From positions 2,978,959 to 3,042,958 of the forward strand of contig BFEA01000047.1 in assembly GCA_003427395.1 (NCBI GenBank): a stretch of DNA of 64,000 nucleotides, given 5' to 3'. Numbering within the stretch: position 1 is the first letter of the stretch; each line of letters begins with the position of its first letter. The stretch is from Chara braunii. Taxonomy: Eukaryota; Streptophyta; Charophyceae; Charales; Characeae. The position numbers were made by a program, and so were the translations under genes. Positions 10,232 through 22,690 of this stretch are shown here, one piece after another. The notes below the pieces were generated by a model. That model did not search any database. It was not told the origin of the DNA and saw only the letters and a list, made by a program, of their open reading frames with translations.

Positions 10232-12927
10232 CTACTCAAGCCCAGCTATCACCACCTGTCGGGGGTACCCATGTTTCCACAACTCCTCGATTAATGTAAG
10301 TACATGGAGAAAGGTGAGCCCCGCATCATTCGAATTCCTCGAGATCCGTATGATGGTGTTTGCCACCGTAGCAAACTTTGCTTTAGGCGGCCAAAAAGAT
10401 CTGAAATCTTTGTAAGTTCTAAAGCGCAGATCCTCAGATCCCCACATCGAGTCCCCATTTTTGAACTTATGAGACATTACTATGCTTTTCGATTCACCGC
10501 TTTTAAGCAGCCTAGTTTCCAGGAAGTCCAGTATCCGTTCTTTCAAGTAGTAGTCCGTCCGGATAGCAACAAGTGACAAGGTCAAATCGCTCACGCGCCC
10601 TTCGCTCAGACACAGGTTCATCATTCTCGAAAAAAGACACCTCCAAAAGATCGTCGATATATATCTCTTTCCCATGATGAACTTAGCGCCAGTGCCTAGC
10701 GATCGAAGAAACCTGTATTCTGAGAACATACACATAATGCAAGCCAACGGAGGGCTATCTCTGCCCCCCATCGGGATCCCTTGTTTCTGTTTCAGTACCG
10801 AATCACACACTCGAAAAAAGGTGTTTTCCAGCTGGAACTTAGTAAGAGTTACTAACACACTGAGTCTGACTGATTTCCAGCCCGCTTCACCATGTGATTT
10901 CCCAAATTTTGCGTTTTGCCTGCTTTTTCCGGGTATTTACTCGAATCCACCTAAATCCATCCTTCCGGAAGACATCCACAATCCATTCTATCGCACTGCA
11001 GATTTCACTGTGAGGTAGCTGTGTAAACATCTCCTTGATGTCATAGGTCCGTGCTTCGAAGTCTAGCCTGCTTTCAACCCCCTGTTTATTCACCTTTTCA
11101 ATCTCACCTTTCAGTTCGCCAATCGATCGAAGGTTGAAGTGTGGTACCTTCGCGTGCTCAATCAGCCCATCCAAAGCAGTCGAGAGCTGGCCAGAGGCAG
11201 CACGAAATGGGCTAGAAAACGACGGGACTACGGGTCTCTTCTTTGCTTTATCCTTCTCTTTCGACAAAACATATGCAAACTGCAGCTCCCCTTTTCTGTC
11301 CCATAATGCGATTTTTCCCAGCCCAGCCACCTGGTACGAGTGCCTACATTTTTCAATTACTGCATCCGGCCCATCGGAGACGCACTCATAGTTTGCGTTG
11401 TCAAGATACATCTTACGCAGCCCCCTTTCATAGAGAATTGGGCACTCGATCCAGGTTTCACTCGTATTCCGATCAAGTGGGGATCGGACCAACCCATCCA
11501 ACGCTTGTCCCACTCCTACCACATACTCACTCAGGATACAATCCCTGTGTCGAGCCTGTCCAGGCCGAGAAACTACTCACCAGTCAATCCTCATTTCATC
11601 GGTAACCAGGCCGGCTAATCGCAAACGGTTCAACTCATCATTACAGGCACGCCGAATCGAGTCTTTGCTAGCCATTGTTCCAAGGAAAGGAACATTTTTT
11701 GCATTAAATAAGAAAGAATGCACATCCGTTATCTCACTCAGCTTAACCGCTACGTGCCCGTCCACTTTGGGCAAATTAAATCCTGCACAAGCACATTCAA
11801 AGACACGTGACTGTGCAAAGGATTTCTGGTTATGCAGAAGGTCCCCGACTGAGCGGGCTTTCTGCCAGACGGCCTTCGTCCTTCCTGCATACAAGTCAGC
11901 GAGTGATATAGGTGATACGTTCCTTCTAATCCAATCTTTGGTGACCGATTCTACCTTCCTTTTATCAACAGTGGTACAAAATGGAATCTTCACGGTGATG
12001 TTTTCCCTCAAATTGATCCTGAACTTCTTCTTTCCCACTCCCGTAAGAACACCTCGCAGGATTTGCCTCCCTATCTTTTGGCCAATCGACTTCACACTGT
12101 TGTTTAGTTTAACAAGCTCATCAAGAGATAACTTAAACAGGTCCTTCCTCTTCCAGGGTGCACGTAGTAGGGCAATCAATTTTGCCTTATCTTGTTCAGT
12201 CTTTTGGTCATACACAGGGCAGTAATAGACCAGCAGACACCCATTTCTATGCTAGCCTTGGCATCCCTTAGTAGTGACTTTACACCATTGACCACAATTT
12301 TTGACGCCCCAAACAACATCTTTACAATCCTCCAAGCTTTAACCCACTGACACCCGACATTATTAGAGATTTGCACAACCCCTTTCCTCTTAACCTTACT
12401 CAACATTTTTAAAATCCGTAATAAGTCGGGTTCCTGTTTGACATTAACCGCCTCACAATCGAAGAACAAAGGTTCCGCAATACACTGCAGTACCCTATTC
12501 GCAGGATTCACTTTCCTGCCTCAACTCCTACGGGGTTTCTTTCCTTGGCTCCGACCTTTCGAATTTAAACCAGGGTTGTGACTCTTAATGATCTTTGCTT
12601 CCATGCCTTCAATGGCAGACTGTAGTGCTGGAGACCAGCCTTTCTAAGCCAGGAGTGCACACGCTGCTTACTACCACCAGCAACAACGCGACAATGCTCA
12701 CGCCAGCGATCTCTCAGGGACCGAACAGTTTTTCCCACATAGACAAACCTGTGACTTTAGGACATGACCACATAGACACACCCACCCCCAACCAGTAGTT
12801 GATTCCATTCTACTTCAGTCATACGCAGCCAAAAACATGCGTACTCTCTCCCCCATGTTATGTCACCACGTAAGCAGGCCAGGAGGATAATCAAAGTGTG
12901 AATCTGGTCAAGGAGAGTAGCCAACAT
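10232..12927 (-). pseudogene. PLE A ORF2: GIY-YIG endonuclease - CxC linker - reverse transcriptase
   Basis: The likely start is ATG at 12925-12927. The GIY-YIG domain spans 12783-12563: CVYVV, YVGKT, then RWREH. After a frameshift it continues with MEAKIIKSHNPGLN, supplying the conserved Glu and Asn. An in-frame TAA (12757-12759) interrupts it. The CxC linker is CAC at 11787-11795. RT motifs follow: a basic KEKDKAKKRPVV segment, DIKEMFTQLP, QGIPMGGRDSPPLACIMC, and the catalytic YIDDLLEV at 10650-10661, which is in a different frame from the preceding motif. In-frame TGA codons occur near 12515, at 11577 and at 10887. The protein would nick target DNA and reverse transcribe the element RNA. 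This copy is dead by frameshift. It aligns along its length with ORF2 of PLE B. Confidence 0.8.
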
Positions 12928-12999
12928 CTTATCACCGCATTCTTTCTACCTCGAAATCCTATTCACGGTCCTTCTTAGGGAGCGTAAACTCCCGATCTG

Positions 13000-13649
13000 C
13001 TAGTTCCCAGTCACGGCACCATTCTCAGTGGCGTCGGCCAAATCTTCGTTGTCACGATTTCGTGATGGCTCAGCAACAGCTTTCGGGGCCGCGTCCTTCA
13101 GCTGATCCACATACTCCTTTAGATCCAGTCGAGCAAGCTCCGCGGATCCGGTATCCTTTCGTACATACTGCACGCCCTTCTGTTTGCATAGCTCCTGGAC
13201 TCGAAAAAAGTGGAGAGACATGTAGAAGTCCTGCCTCAGCTTCATATACGCGGCTAGTCCATCTTCATCTGCGTCCTCCTCATGGATTAGCTTCTGTGTG
13301 AGGTCGACGTCCTTAGTCACCAAGCTCAGGGCCAGGTTCGAACACTGGCTCGGGAGATTCCGCGCACTGCTTGTTTTTGCTGGCCAGCCAATCCTTGCAC
13401 GAGCTCAGCCAAGAGCTTCTTAACTTCAAACAAGTCGCTGCTCTTCTCCAGCTTCGACGCCAGATTTTGTTTGACACCATCTTCTTCGTCTTCTTCATCG
13501 GAGGAAATCTCTACCCGTCGTGATCTCGACATCGCGCTTCCCTTCGACCGTGCCTTCATAGTACTGCTCTTCGGAGTAGCATCAGCCTGAACCGTGGGCA
13601 CCACACGCGCCACCATAGCTCTCTTCCTTTTCTCACTATGTAGTGACAT
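13000..13649 (-). pseudogene. PLE A ORF1: basic N-terminus plus SAP-like domain
   Basis: Two overlapping frames (13649-13326 and 13323-13000) together make one protein broken by a frameshift near 13325. The N-terminal part is Lys/Arg/Ser-rich with an acidic SSDEEDEED stretch and a probable helix (FEVKKLLAELVQGL). The C-terminal part contains FFRVQELCKQKGVQYVRK and LKEYVDQLKD, whose helix-turn-helix spacing resembles a SAP DNA-binding motif. It parallels the SAP-like segment of PLE B ORF1. The role (nucleic-acid binding, Gag-like) is inferred. Confidence 0.6.
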
Positions 13650-13671
13650 GATGAGATAGAAGAGAAAGATA

Positions 13672-14075
13672 AGTATATAGATAGATTGAGAGAATAATAT
13701 CGCTTAGTTAAAAAAACAAAAACAAAAAAACAATGATCCATTTCTATTTAAGAAGGTGCCTCAAACCAATAGTTTTAATATCGCTTAGTTAGAAAAACAA
13801 AAACAAAAAAACAGTGATCCATTTCCATCTAAGAAGGTGCCTCAAACAAATAGTTTTAGATCAAAAAAAAAAAAAAAAACGCTTCATCGGCAGAATGTCA
13901 CCATCGTCATTATTGATTTATACCTTTTTTATTACGGATCACCATAGATTGAGAGAATAATATCGCACTGTTAGAAAAACAAAAACAAAAAAACAGTGCT
14001 CCATTTTCATTTAAGAAGGCGCCTCAAACAAATAGTTTTAGATTATAAAAAAAAAAACAAACCATAACCTCGCTT
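13672..14075 (-). repeat. Triplicated 5' terminal unit of PLE A
   Basis: Three copies of ATCGC.TAGTTAGAAAAAC, AAAACAAAAAAACA.TG, then TCCATTT..ATTTAAGAAGG occur near 13691, 13779 and 13955. The second and third are followed by AACGCTTCATCGGCAGAATG.CACCATCGTC-like sequence. A single related copy lies at 9571-9700. Confidence 0.75.
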
Positions 14076-15004
14076 AATAGGCAGAATGCCACCATCGTCG
14101 TTATTGATTTATACCTTCCTGGTTATGGATCACCAACTAATTCTCAATCATATAAAATAAGAAGGTTTTTGTTTTTTCACACAATGTATTTGTGTTATGA
14201 AAAGAGCAACAAAGAGGCGAGGTGTTCACTAATAAGTATCAAGTAGTAGGGTCATGACCCAGAATTAGCTTATGCCAGTAACGGGGCAAAGTGTCCTCAT
14301 TCATAAAATTTAGTCACATGAAGTAGCAATAGTATTAGAAGAGTTATCAACATCAATTGCTATGGGATGAGTATGAGGGATATTCCACTCTAACAATTCT
14401 TCCATATAAAAATAGAGTTTGTACTGAATGGTATACTGATCATTTAAAACTTTTACAAAAATCTTGCTCTTACAATGGATAACCTTCAACTTTACTTAAT
14501 TTATTATTGTCGAAATTTCAATCTGTTACTAGTTATTTTCTTTGTCCCGACAAAAAATGGCTACAAGAAAACTCGTTGCGGACAGGGAAGGTTCGGGGAA
14601 TTATTCAATATAACTCGTACAATTTTGTTTTTATACATATGTCTAAACAGTCTAATATATAACTATAAATGAGCCTCTTTCGTGTTTATCACATCCCCTT
14701 ATACATTTCTAGTTGTAACAATTTTTCATAAATTTAATCTTGTTATGCAAATATTTTGCACCCTGCCACCCACGAATGTATCTCTGGGTCGAAATAGACC
14801 AAGGCATCGCTTCTCTTTCTATACGAAACTAGTTTGTTTTAAAATAACATCTTGTATACATTGGACAATATCCTAGTAACATTAACCTTTAGACCCAATG
14901 CTAAATAGTGTCACACTATCACTTATGGTGCATATCCAAATCTTATTCTATCAGCACAACAATAACGTAGTTCTACAGTAGACCATGAAGAGATGTTGAA
15001 TTGA
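14076..15004. other. AT-rich intergenic sequence
   Basis: No gene, RNA or clear repeat is recognised. The short open frames at 14475-14876 have the composition expected of AT-rich random sequence. Confidence 0.5.
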
Positions 15005-15012
15005 CTCCTTTA

Positions 15013-15376
15013 CTGGGTTGTTGGATGGGATGTCCGGGACCCCCATGGTCGTCCGGGATGTCCGATCGGACGTCTGGTCGGACGTCGGACCGGACAGGGT
15101 ATATCCGACCTAGCGCAAAAAAAAATCTATTTTTTTTTTTTGAAAAAAATAATGTGGCTTCCACCTTGCATTAGGTGTATGCCACCAAAATTTTGGATAA
15201 TTTGGGTCAGTAGAATAAATAATAAAAATCTTTAAAGATTTTAATCCCCACCTATACCCCTCCTATCCCCACCAAAACCCATTGTAACCCCCCCCACCCC
15301 AAATACCACCCTATCACCAAATGCTCATAAAAATTTGAATTTTTTTGTGGGGGGGTTCTAGGGCATGCGCAACACT

Positions 15377-15444
<68 letters not shown>

Positions 15445-15518
15445 TTATTGCCAAAAGACGTCCGGGGGTACCTGATGTCCGGGGGAGACTTCCGGTCTCC
15501 GGACCATTGGTAACCTAG
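15013..15518. mobile_element. hAT-type non-autonomous element with perfect 8-bp target duplication
   Basis: The ends are CTGGGTTGTTGG (15013) and the inverted GGTAACCTAG (15518). CTCCTTTA flanks both sides (15005-15012 and 15519-15526). Subterminal regions are rich in TCCG-containing motifs (ATGTCCGG, GGACGTC) in both orientations, a layout like the clustered transposase-binding sites of hAT elements. The interior holds a long (AT)n microsatellite and no transposase. Confidence 0.8.
15380..15442. repeat. (AT)n microsatellite
   Basis: About 31 AT dinucleotides with one AA interruption, inside the hAT-like element. Confidence 0.95.
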
Positions 15519-15526
15519 CTCCTTTA

Positions 15527-18500
15527 TCCTTTTTCTCACGGTAATGAGAAAACACTTCTTGTAGAACGAGGATTTGTTGCCTTCCTGGTATGATCTAGTT
15601 ATAATATAGTATGGTAAGGTAATGAGTCCTTAGGAGATAAATATTTATGAACTTATTAAGCCATACATTGTGGCAACATCTTAACGTCTTTTCGCCACCT
15701 TATATAAAAGAAATATGGATTGAGTGCGGAGAATACGTCACTAACAAGCATCCAATGATATTTTTATCGTAAGTATAAATTCACTCGTACCATATGGCAT
15801 TACTTAGGAATTTGTCATGTACGATATAAATATTATTTATAATTTTATATACATTAAAAAAATAAGTTTTTCAAGGCTTCAAGCATAGGCTACGATGAGA
15901 AAAATCATAATACATTTTGAAAAGTTAAACACGTAGAATGTTGAAAAGTAAAATTAATTATAAATATAATTTAATATTTAAAAAATCACAATCGGTAATT
16001 AATGTCAATAAATTAAATTAAGAATTATCTTACACAAGATTGAGTAAATATAATAATTTATTACCTTAGTGCTCTTATAATAAAAGAGTTTCATCGAAAA
16101 CATAGAGCGGTGGGAAATGTTATGTTATTGTACAAAATACTAAAACTTTAAGTTTTCCTCATCATAATTGGTTTGTCGTAGAAAGCTACAATTTTTATAT
16201 CAAAGCAGTATCCATCACAATAACTAATTAAAAACAATATTATCATATGCAATACGAGGTAACATTATCCCTCATCGTCGATGAATCTCGTATAATTTTT
16301 CCAAACCCTTCCAAGTTTCGACTCTTGTCTGTGATACAGTATACTATAATTACTTATTTTCACTCTCTTTATCAAGTTATTGATACATTATCGAGCCTTA
16401 GGGATAAAACTGCAACTCATTTTTATATGATCTTACAAATTATCGCTAACATTTATTTTTCATTGTATAATAAATTTGTCATTCATTTATCGAAAGAAAT
16501 GTTCGAATAAGGCGCAAAGTTGCATCAGGAAGAACTTAAAGATGCGAGGGTTGCATTCAAGTGCTTACTATGAAGATGAGATAAAAAGATCATTCCTCAT
16601 AGTCGTTGATGACGATCTAATAGTCTTAGGAGGGGTGATTGTATAAAAGGATGAGTACCAAAAATAAAGATAAAAAATATTTAAAAATATTATTTATTTC
16701 GATTGAAATGAGGTATATAATATACAAAAAAAATTATAACAATATCTAACGGTTTGATAATGTTTAGAGAATCCATTATAGGAAATTATTTATCTTTAGA
16801 ACTGATTTTACACAAGCGATAAAAGTGATAAAAAAAATATTTGCATGTCGATTTCACTATTAGTAGATAGATTGTATACATTGAAATGTGTATTCGAAAA
16901 TATTTCACGCATAAAAATTGGTCGGATGGGTTAAATGGAGTCGAATCAAAATCACTTGATGAAGGATCTTTGAAAAAAATACTCATTTATTAACAAGTTT
17001 CTCATGAAAAAAAAAAAAAGAGTTTCTCTCTTCTTTAAGTTGTTATATGATAGGGGTTATTGAGGCAAAAATAACGGATATTTCGGGTGGGAAAAAAAAC
17101 GTCCAATATCTGATTGTGAAGAATGAGACAAAAGATAAATGGTATTAGGTTGTCAATTAAGGTTCAATAACAATATATGAGATGAAGAAAAGTCAATGGA
17201 TGGGGGAGATAAGAAGAGATGAAGCAGGTTAGGAGGGTAAAACAAAAAATCTACTACCGGGATTAAAATAAAAAATAAAAATAAAAAATGATAGTGAGTA
17301 TAGAAAAAATTATAGTTATAATCAAAAGGTGTGATCGAAGAGCTTATCGCATGAAGGGATGAAAAAAGGTTTACGTTGGACACAAATCATATATTTGTAG
17401 AAGTCAAACGAGTCTTATTATAATTGAGCAAATTATGTGACAAAAGAAAACAATTATAAGGGATTACTGCAATACATTAAGGTTTAGTAAGTCTCTACTT
17501 GCTCTCAAATGTTTAGATTATAATATTGGGACGTGATTACAGAGTAATTCAACTTTTGTTAATATATTAGAAAAGATTTTTGATGAGTTTGGTGAAACCG
17601 TTTTATCCTACAATTAAAATAGTGGGTATTGATCGAGTTCATCTGATCACTATACCACTTACGAAAAATTATATAAGAGAATAATAAGACATATGCTAAA
17701 CATGATAAAAAACATATGTAAGTATGTTGGACTTAAATCGTAAAAAGAAAAACAAAGGTTATAACTTATAGGTAAATAAGACTGAATAATTTTATTTGAA
17801 ATATACGTTATTAAAAGAATCGTGAAAAATCAATGGTCATAATTTAAAAATCATTTAATGTTTTCGTTTTGAGTCAGAATAAAGCTCATAACTATCAATC
17901 ATCCACATGTAAGTGTTCCGATTAAGAAGAGGTATACACTTATGAAAAATGTGTTATTTAAGTGGTATTCAAACAACTTTATATGAAATAATATACCGAA
18001 TAATACTTTATATAGAAAATATTACAATTAAAGAATGACAACTGGTTTTGACCTCATAACCTTATCATATAACTGGTATGAAATTTATGTTATATTTTGA
18101 ATCGATAACATCATTGAAATACAAACATTTCATATACAAAAAAATATATATCTTACGGAGGAACTAGTATGGTAAAAGATAAGGCAAATCAATTTAATCG
18201 AAGAGGTGGATAAGGTTATAACTAAGACGATGTAAAAGTTGTCAAATAATAGATCGTATGATGAAGTCATGTGGAACAAGAAAAAATGTATTAAAAAAAA
18301 AAAAGACTCAAAGTGAGAGATATAGTATTGCTAAATGACACTTCATTTCATATTATGAACCAAAACATTCAAGTTTAGATAGATAGAATCATAGGAGATT
18401 ATTAGAAATGTAGAAGAAAATAATTTTGAGTTATGAAGCTAGATGAAATGGGATCTCATAGTATTATTTTAAGATTTAGACCCAGAGTGTTAATTTTAAT

Positions 18501-19630
18501 GAATGCATATATGACTCTCAATATAAACAAAACGACGCATCATGGTTAATGAACCACTTATCTCTATGAGAAAAAATAAATTGTCATGTTATACATTAAG
18601 TTAGAGGAAGTTTTGGAAAAAAAAAAAAAAGTCAGAGGAATTTTTGGTAATCAGATTTTAGCCAATAAACTTTTGTTATGTAATTGTTTAATTAATTTTT
18701 TTATTTTATATATCACCGCTAACTCCGTCTTAGGGACATAATTAAGGTATTGCATGTAATTTGATTTTGTGTAAAATCGTATAGCAATAATCATCTCCTT
18801 ATATGAGTCGGTAAACTCGATACGATAAAACCATTTACCCAACGACTTTTAGTTAGGCCGAGTTGCTCAATGTCGTGAGAGAAATATGTATCGTCAAGCA
18901 TCTGGATAATAGTGTTGAGGGCGTAGCATCTTTCGACGAGGAGCTTCATGTAACATCCCACTGATGAGGCAAATCACTTAATATTTTTCATGACAAGGTG
19001 ACTTACCTATTATCAATCGGATTGGGCAATTTTTCTAACATCTATATGGCGAGGCAAATTATCTAGCATCATATTGGTATAATGGGTCATTAGTAGAGCA
19101 GACTGTCGGACGCCAAAATGATAGAGTGGGTTAGTTGCCATCGTCACGACAGAGATAATCACTCTATATTTAGATAGGGAAACTGTTTTTTTAACACCAT
19201 ATGTGATTAAATTAAGTATCTAGCGTTGGATGATGATGTAATGTATTTAACACCTTTACGGTGCAGTATATTATGTAGCATCCTAACGACTAGGTACTCT
19301 ATCTAGCATCGTTAGAATCGTTTGTTTACCTAATAGTTTAGTGATAGAGAATTTTTTTTTTAATATTTGACATACTATTTAACATCATGACAATGGGGTA
19401 GATTGTCTAATATCATGCTGATGGGACAAAGTACTTGGTGTTCAACCCCCTGGAGCAGGGGAGATTGCCTAAAGGAGTCGCAATAATCTGATGCACAAGG
19501 TCCCGATCGGCTTGAGTTGACTCATATAGTGCTCTAATAATAAGAGCAAGTGGTCCAACTCGCTTCACCTCATATTATTTGCAGCCTCATAAGTATGTTG
19601 AATAGAAATGCAAATTTCCAGTCTTGAATT
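15527..19630. other. Long AT-rich region without a recognisable gene
   Basis: About 4 kb of strongly A/T-biased DNA. Short open frames at 16247, 16786, 17153 and 18651 have no domain and biased composition (Ile, Phe, Tyr, Lys). From about 18900 the sequence contains loosely repeated TTATCTAGCATC/TAACATC phrases (roughly every 40-60 bp to 19400), a degenerate tandem repeat too diverged to delimit. Confidence 0.5.
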
Positions 19631-19632
19631 GG

Positions 19633-20178
19633 GTGAGCCGGCGAAACACTCAGATATTTGGTAAGGTTAGAGGGCTTCATTGGGTCGGGAGAGGTATATC
19701 ATTTGATTCCCCCCGCTTAGTCTCGGACCGTTCATTCGACGTACAGTATGTGGCGTGAATTTGTTCTCTCAACCGGTCGCATCTACAGGAGTGTGTCGGT
19801 GGATGGAGGTTACTACCCGAGTGTCAGGCCTTTAATGAGCCGGTGGAATTCCAACGAAACACTTAGATATTTGGGGGGGTTAGAGAGCTTCATTGGGTAG
19901 GGAAAGGTATATCTTCTGATCCACCAAATATCTTAGTGTTTCATCGGAATCCCACCAGCTCATCAGAGGCCTAACACTCAGGGAGTAACCTCCATCCACC
20001 GACCCGCTCTTGTAGGCGCGACCGGTTCAGAGCACAAATCCACGCCACGCACTCTACGCCGAATGAACGGTCTGAGTGCAAGTGGGGGGAATCAACGAAT
20101 ATACCTTTCCCGTCCCAATGAGACTCTCTAACCCGACCAAATATATGAGTGTTTGTCGAAGCCCCACCAGCTTATCAG
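19633..20178. repeat. Large inverted repeat (foldback) with arms of about 255 bp
   Basis: The left arm (19633-19905) reads GAGCCGG, GAAACACT.AGATATTTGG, GGTTAGAG.GCTTCATTGGG, GAGGTATATC, ..., GGATGGAGGTTACT. The right arm (19922-20178) is its reverse complement with scattered mismatches. The beginning of the left arm is repeated directly about 206 bp later (19839), and part of the right arm repeats after 20179. The structure is therefore a satellite-like unit present in both orientations. Confidence 0.8.
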
Positions 20179-20235
20179 AGGCATAACAATCGGGGAGTAA
20201 CTTTCATCCATCGACATGCTCCTGTAGATGCGATC

Positions 20236-21640
20236 ATAGCAATCCATGATTGGGTTACAATAGTTAATCCGATGGTGAAGAAACTCAAATACGAGCATGA
20301 AGGTGTTAACTGATTATATAAACCACTTACACATTATAAATGTTTTGTGGTTTGAATCAAATACTCATCCCTTACTGGGTTTGACACTTGAAAGACATAG
20401 ATAGGATAACATTTTGATAAAGGGAAGTAGATTATATAATTCTCTTGTACATGATAGGAGACTAGCGAAGAATTGCTTGGCAAATTAAAAATAACAATAA
20501 TATTGAGCATGTGTGTCGATCGGGGCAGAGCAACATGATTAACAACATGCAAATTTGCGACGTGCGTAGTTGCACCTTGAGGGGGTGCAATGAGTTGGCA
20601 AGGTGGTGTCTGAAAAGAAGGTAAACTAGGAAGAGGCATGTGAAGAGGCATGTGAGAAGGTGATGGTTAAGCTTGAGTATAAGAATGTGTGAGAAGCTAG
20701 AAGTCGGGCAACCATAAAGTATAGTAAGTCGTTTTTCTTAGAATTCGCGTCCACCTATGCCATTACTCCGGCGACCTACAATGTTTCACACGGTGTTTTC
20801 CGACCATCTTCTCCATCTCCTCCTCTGACTCATCACTTCCCCTCTTCTAAGCGAGATCAATAAGCTCTAAATAGTCATTCGCTGTCTACCACCACGTCCT
20901 TCGCCCACAATGAATCCTCGTTTTTGGACGACATAGCTATAGAGAGCGCTGGAGAGGGTTAATGACAGATATGCAGACCGAGAGCGACAATAGGGCAGAG
21001 CTCAAGGCAAAGGTCGCACCAGTAAAGGTAGTGCTAACGCTAAGTGAGGCATAAAAGCGTGTAGGCAAAGATAGCGCTCGCACTAATGGAACACAAACGT
21101 ATGTGTGTGTAGCCAAAGATAGCGCTAATATTAATGGAATGCAAAAGCACGGGCGTGCATGCAAAAGCAGTGGGCAAATATAGTGCTGAAAATAATGAAA
21201 CGTAATAAATTGTGATTGTGAAAGACGGATAGCATTGGCGAAATGCAAATAGCATGAGCCCGAGAGAGACCGGTAAAGAATGATAAGAGTTCTCATTTTA
21301 CAGCTGAGGTAACCATGGTGAGGATGCACACATTAGGGTTTGGGATGGTTGTCACTTGGGTCATATTACGACTACGATTGAATTGTAGTGGCGCTCGGGG
21401 AGTCATGTCATGAGTGTAGAGACAAGGATAAAACTTATAGTCAAATCATCAACCAATATAACCCCCAGTACCTTGAAGGAAAGGCTGAAATGCAGTAAAA
21501 TTGAGTGTTAGACGTCGACCAAGGAGAGTGGGTCTTGGCCCTATTTTAATTATAGCCAGGTCCATTTTAATTTTTAATGGATCGGACCTTTCGCACCTGA
21601 ATGACAATCATCCCCTGATCCGTTGTTTTCACAAATAGGT
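20236..21640. other. Intergenic with degenerate tandem repeats
   Basis: Between about 20990 and 21250, units of about 65 bp recur in diverged form (GGCAAA.ATAGCGCT, then AATGGAA...CAAA). The open frames on the minus strand (20937-21329) are produced by these repeats. No gene is recognised. Confidence 0.5.
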
Positions 21641-21945
21641 CCTCTAAGGGTTGACGCTTCAGTTTCATGAAAGGGGCTCTCTATTTCCAGGCTGACCCTT
21701 TCGTTTCACAAGAGGGACCCCCCATCTTTAGGCTGACCCTTGCATCTTAGGAAAGGGCCCCTCTACTTTTCAGTTGACCCTTGGGTTTCATAGAAGGGTC
21801 TCTTTGTTTTAAAGTTGTCCCTCGGGTTTTGCAAACCCTCAGGTTCCACAAAAGCGGCATTCTATTTTTAAACTGACCCTCGAGTTCCATGAAGAGGATC
21901 CTCTAATTTTAGAACCGGTCCTCCGATTTGATGGAAGTGGTATTT
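21640..21945. repeat. Degenerate tandem array (~45-bp unit)
   Basis: About seven diverged units of the form TGACCCTTGGGTTTCATAGA, then AGGG.CTCTCTATTTTTA. The array ends just before the hAT-like terminus at 21958. Confidence 0.7.
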
Positions 21946-22344
21946 TTTAACGATCAGTAGGGTTGTCGGCGTTCGGGACGGGCCGAACGCCCGAACGTTT
22001 GGCACCCCCTCTCGACTCGTTCGACCATTCGGCCGAACGCAGACGCAAAAAAAAAATAAAAGAAATCCAAAAAATATGAAAAACATATATGTTATACAAC
22101 AGAATAAACTAAACAACATTTTTCTCAACGTTACATCCAAATTCTTTTCTTAATTTGAAATAAAAATCAAATACTAAAAATAAATAATAATAATAAAAAT
22201 TAGAAAAAATAAAACGAGAATGAAATTATTGAGTGGGCGAGCACATTTTAGACACCGCCATCATTGATGTTTTTTTTTTTTTTTTGGCTGTGACAAATGC
22301 CATGGAAATTTATATATGTGTATCTTACATAATAGAGAATATAC

Positions 22345-22440
22345 AAAGTCCAGTTGATGTGGCTTAGTGGTTAGAGCACCAGTTGGAAATGCGCATTGTG
22401 GTATGAGGTTACGGGTTCAAAACTCAATTGCAACCTTGCA
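22345..22440 (+). mobile_element. tRNA-derived SINE head
   Basis: TGGCTTAGTGGTTAGAGCACC (22360-22380, less one base) matches the RNA polymerase III A box well. GGGTTCAAAAC (22413-22423) is a slightly degenerate B box at tRNA-like distance. The body downstream is undefined. Confidence 0.55.
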
Positions 22441-22609
22441 CATGGACACCGGCAAGGCGTTAGATTGACGCACGGCTGGACACACTCCTTGGGCGGACGC
22501 ATGGTACTACTACAGACACTGCCTGGGCATTTCACATGGGTTGCTTGGGGGTGTTGGTCTTGGGTGCTCTGTTGATGTCCCCAGTCTGACATATCACACG
22601 TTCGTGCCA

Positions 22610-22690
22610 TTTCCATTAGCCGTTCACATGGTAGAGTCATACGATTACATGTCTCAAGGTCACGGGTTCGAGCTTGGCTCGGATCTCGGG
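22610..22690 (+). mobile_element. Second tRNA-like SINE head
   Basis: TAGCCGTTCACATGGTAGAG (22617) is an A-box-like sequence and GGGTTCGAGCTTGG (22663) a good B box. It lies 250 bp downstream of the previous head in the same orientation, suggesting tandem or composite SINEs. Confidence 0.5.

Larger units (their letters stand above)
9571..14075 (-). mobile_element. Penelope-like element A (N-terminal GIY-YIG, Chlamys-type), decayed
   Basis: On the minus strand the order is 5' repeats (13672-14075), ORF1 (13649-13000), ORF2 (12927-10232) and 3' repeats (to about 9571). The 5' and 3' flanks share a unit (GATTGAGAGAATAATATCGCTTAG, poly(A), then AAGAAGGTGCCTCAAA..ATAGTTTTAGAT), equivalent to the LTR-like pseudo-repeats of PLEs. 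Published N-terminal-endonuclease PLEs (Naiad/Chlamys) have GIY-YIG, a linker with a CxC motif, then RT. All three are present here in that order. Frameshifts and stops in both ORFs make it non-functional. Confidence 0.8.
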
